Positions 6,377-6,808 of a stretch of DNA of 6,808 nucleotides are shown here, one piece after another. Numbering within the stretch: the stretch's first letter is position 1; every line of letters begins with the position of its first letter. Both the position numbers and the translations under genes were made by a program. The stretch lies in contig JBDHIW010000214.1 of assembly GCA_039587215.1 (NCBI GenBank), forward strand, positions 1 to 6,808. The letters are read 5' to 3'. A model generated the notes under the pieces. It saw nothing but the letters and a program-made list of their open reading frames with translations. It searched no databases and was not told where the DNA came from. This DNA is from CAMYLY01 sp039587215 (GTDB taxonomy: Bacteria; Gemmatimonadota; Gemmatimonadetes; Gemmatimonadales; GWC2-71-9).

Positions 6377-6808
6377 TCAGGCCGCGTCGTTGTTGAAGCG
6401 GTACCCGATTCCCCGCACGGTCTCGAGCGCATCGCGATAGTCGCCGAGCTTGCGCCGGATCGCACGGACGTGCACGTCGACGTTTCGATCGATGACGTGG
6501 GCGCCGCCTCCGATCACGCGGGACAGCAGCTGATCTCTGCTGAACGCGCGCCCAGGCTGGGACGCGAGGAGGTGGAGAATCCTGAGTTCCGTCGGCGTGA
6601 ATTCGACGCGGCTCCCGTCGACGACGACCTCGTGCCGCGTCATGTCGATCACCACGTGCGCGCAGACGATGCGCTCACCCGCCGGATCGGTCGACCGTCC
6701 ACCGCGCCGCAGCACCGCCCGGACCCGTGCGAGCAACTCCTTCGTCCCGAACGGCTTGGTGACGTAGTCGTCCGCGCCGACACCGAGTCCGAGCACCACG
6801 TCGGACTC
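6377..6808 (-). CDS. phoB: Phosphate-regulon response regulator PhoB, OmpR family (N-terminus outside the window)
   Basis: The visible 143 codons are the C-terminal part of a response regulator. The fragment opens inside the receiver domain with GADDYVTKPF, whose lysine (fragment residue 18) is the conserved receiver lysine. The phosphorylated aspartate lies beyond the right edge. After a short linker comes an OmpR/PhoB-type winged helix (about fragment residues 46-140): VEFTPTELRILHLLASQPGRAFSR is the start of the helical core, and NVDVHVRAIRRKL carries the recognition helix, ending in VRGIGYRF. The protein would bind the Pho box and activate pst genes. Assignment to PhoB rather than another OmpR-family member rests on the adjoining phoR and the pst genes. 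The TGA stop lies one base before the phoR ATG, showing a phoBR pair. The start cannot be seen. Confidence 0.93.
   Translation of the reverse strand, partial: ESDVVLGLGVGADDYVTKPFGTKELLARVRAVLRRGGRSTDPAGERIVCAHVVIDMTRHEVVVDGSRVEFTPTELRILHLLASQPGRAFSRDQLLSRVIGGGAHVIDRNVDVHVRAIRRKLGDYRDALETVRGIGYRFNNDAA

Noticed and set aside
6376..6465. Upstream start for phoR at 6465
   Set aside because: The extra 30 residues overlap the phoB winged-helix coding sequence and are shadow-like; ATG 6375 directly precedes TM1.

Overview
This GC-rich window is one stretch of a phosphate-starvation (Pho/Pst) locus, with every supported gene on the minus strand. Read in the direction of transcription (right to left) it holds: the 3' part of a PhoB-type response regulator, a complete PhoR-type sensor kinase, a short intergenic region with a probable Pho box, a broken pstS (phosphate-binding lipoprotein), an outer-membrane porin of the phosphate-selective O/P type, pstC, pstA, and the first ~186 codons of pstB. 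pstB runs off the left edge and phoB off the right edge. Coding density is very high. The longest stretch without a gene is the 114 bp between phoR and pstS, and many long ORFs on the plus strand are antisense shadows typical of GC-rich DNA.

The organism is a diderm (Gram-negative) bacterium, judged by the porin with signal peptide and terminal aromatic residue, and by the lipobox on PstS. The PstS subtype, the PhoR with a Cache-like extracytoplasmic domain and the high GC are compatible with Gemmatimonadota or a similar non-proteobacterial phylum. This is an impression from sequence style, not a proof.

The parts fit one circuit. Phosphate enters the periplasm through the porin, is captured by PstS, crosses the inner membrane through PstC/PstA powered by PstB, and the PhoR/PhoB pair senses limitation and activates the genes. 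Three 7-bp repeats at exact 11-bp spacing (CCTTACG, CTTTACA, CTTAACA) lie just upstream of pstS and are a good candidate PhoB operator. The pst genes are tightly packed: 33 bp between porin and pstC, then 4-bp ATGA and GTGA overlaps for pstC/pstA and pstA/pstB.

The main anomalies are two. First, pstS is disrupted: about 23-26 bp encoding the conserved segment between 'INDGT' and 'IYVST' is missing, which shifts the frame and opens the reading frame straight into the downstream porin. Second, the porin gene sits inside the pst operon between pstS and pstC. I see no mobile element, CRISPR array, tRNA or rRNA.
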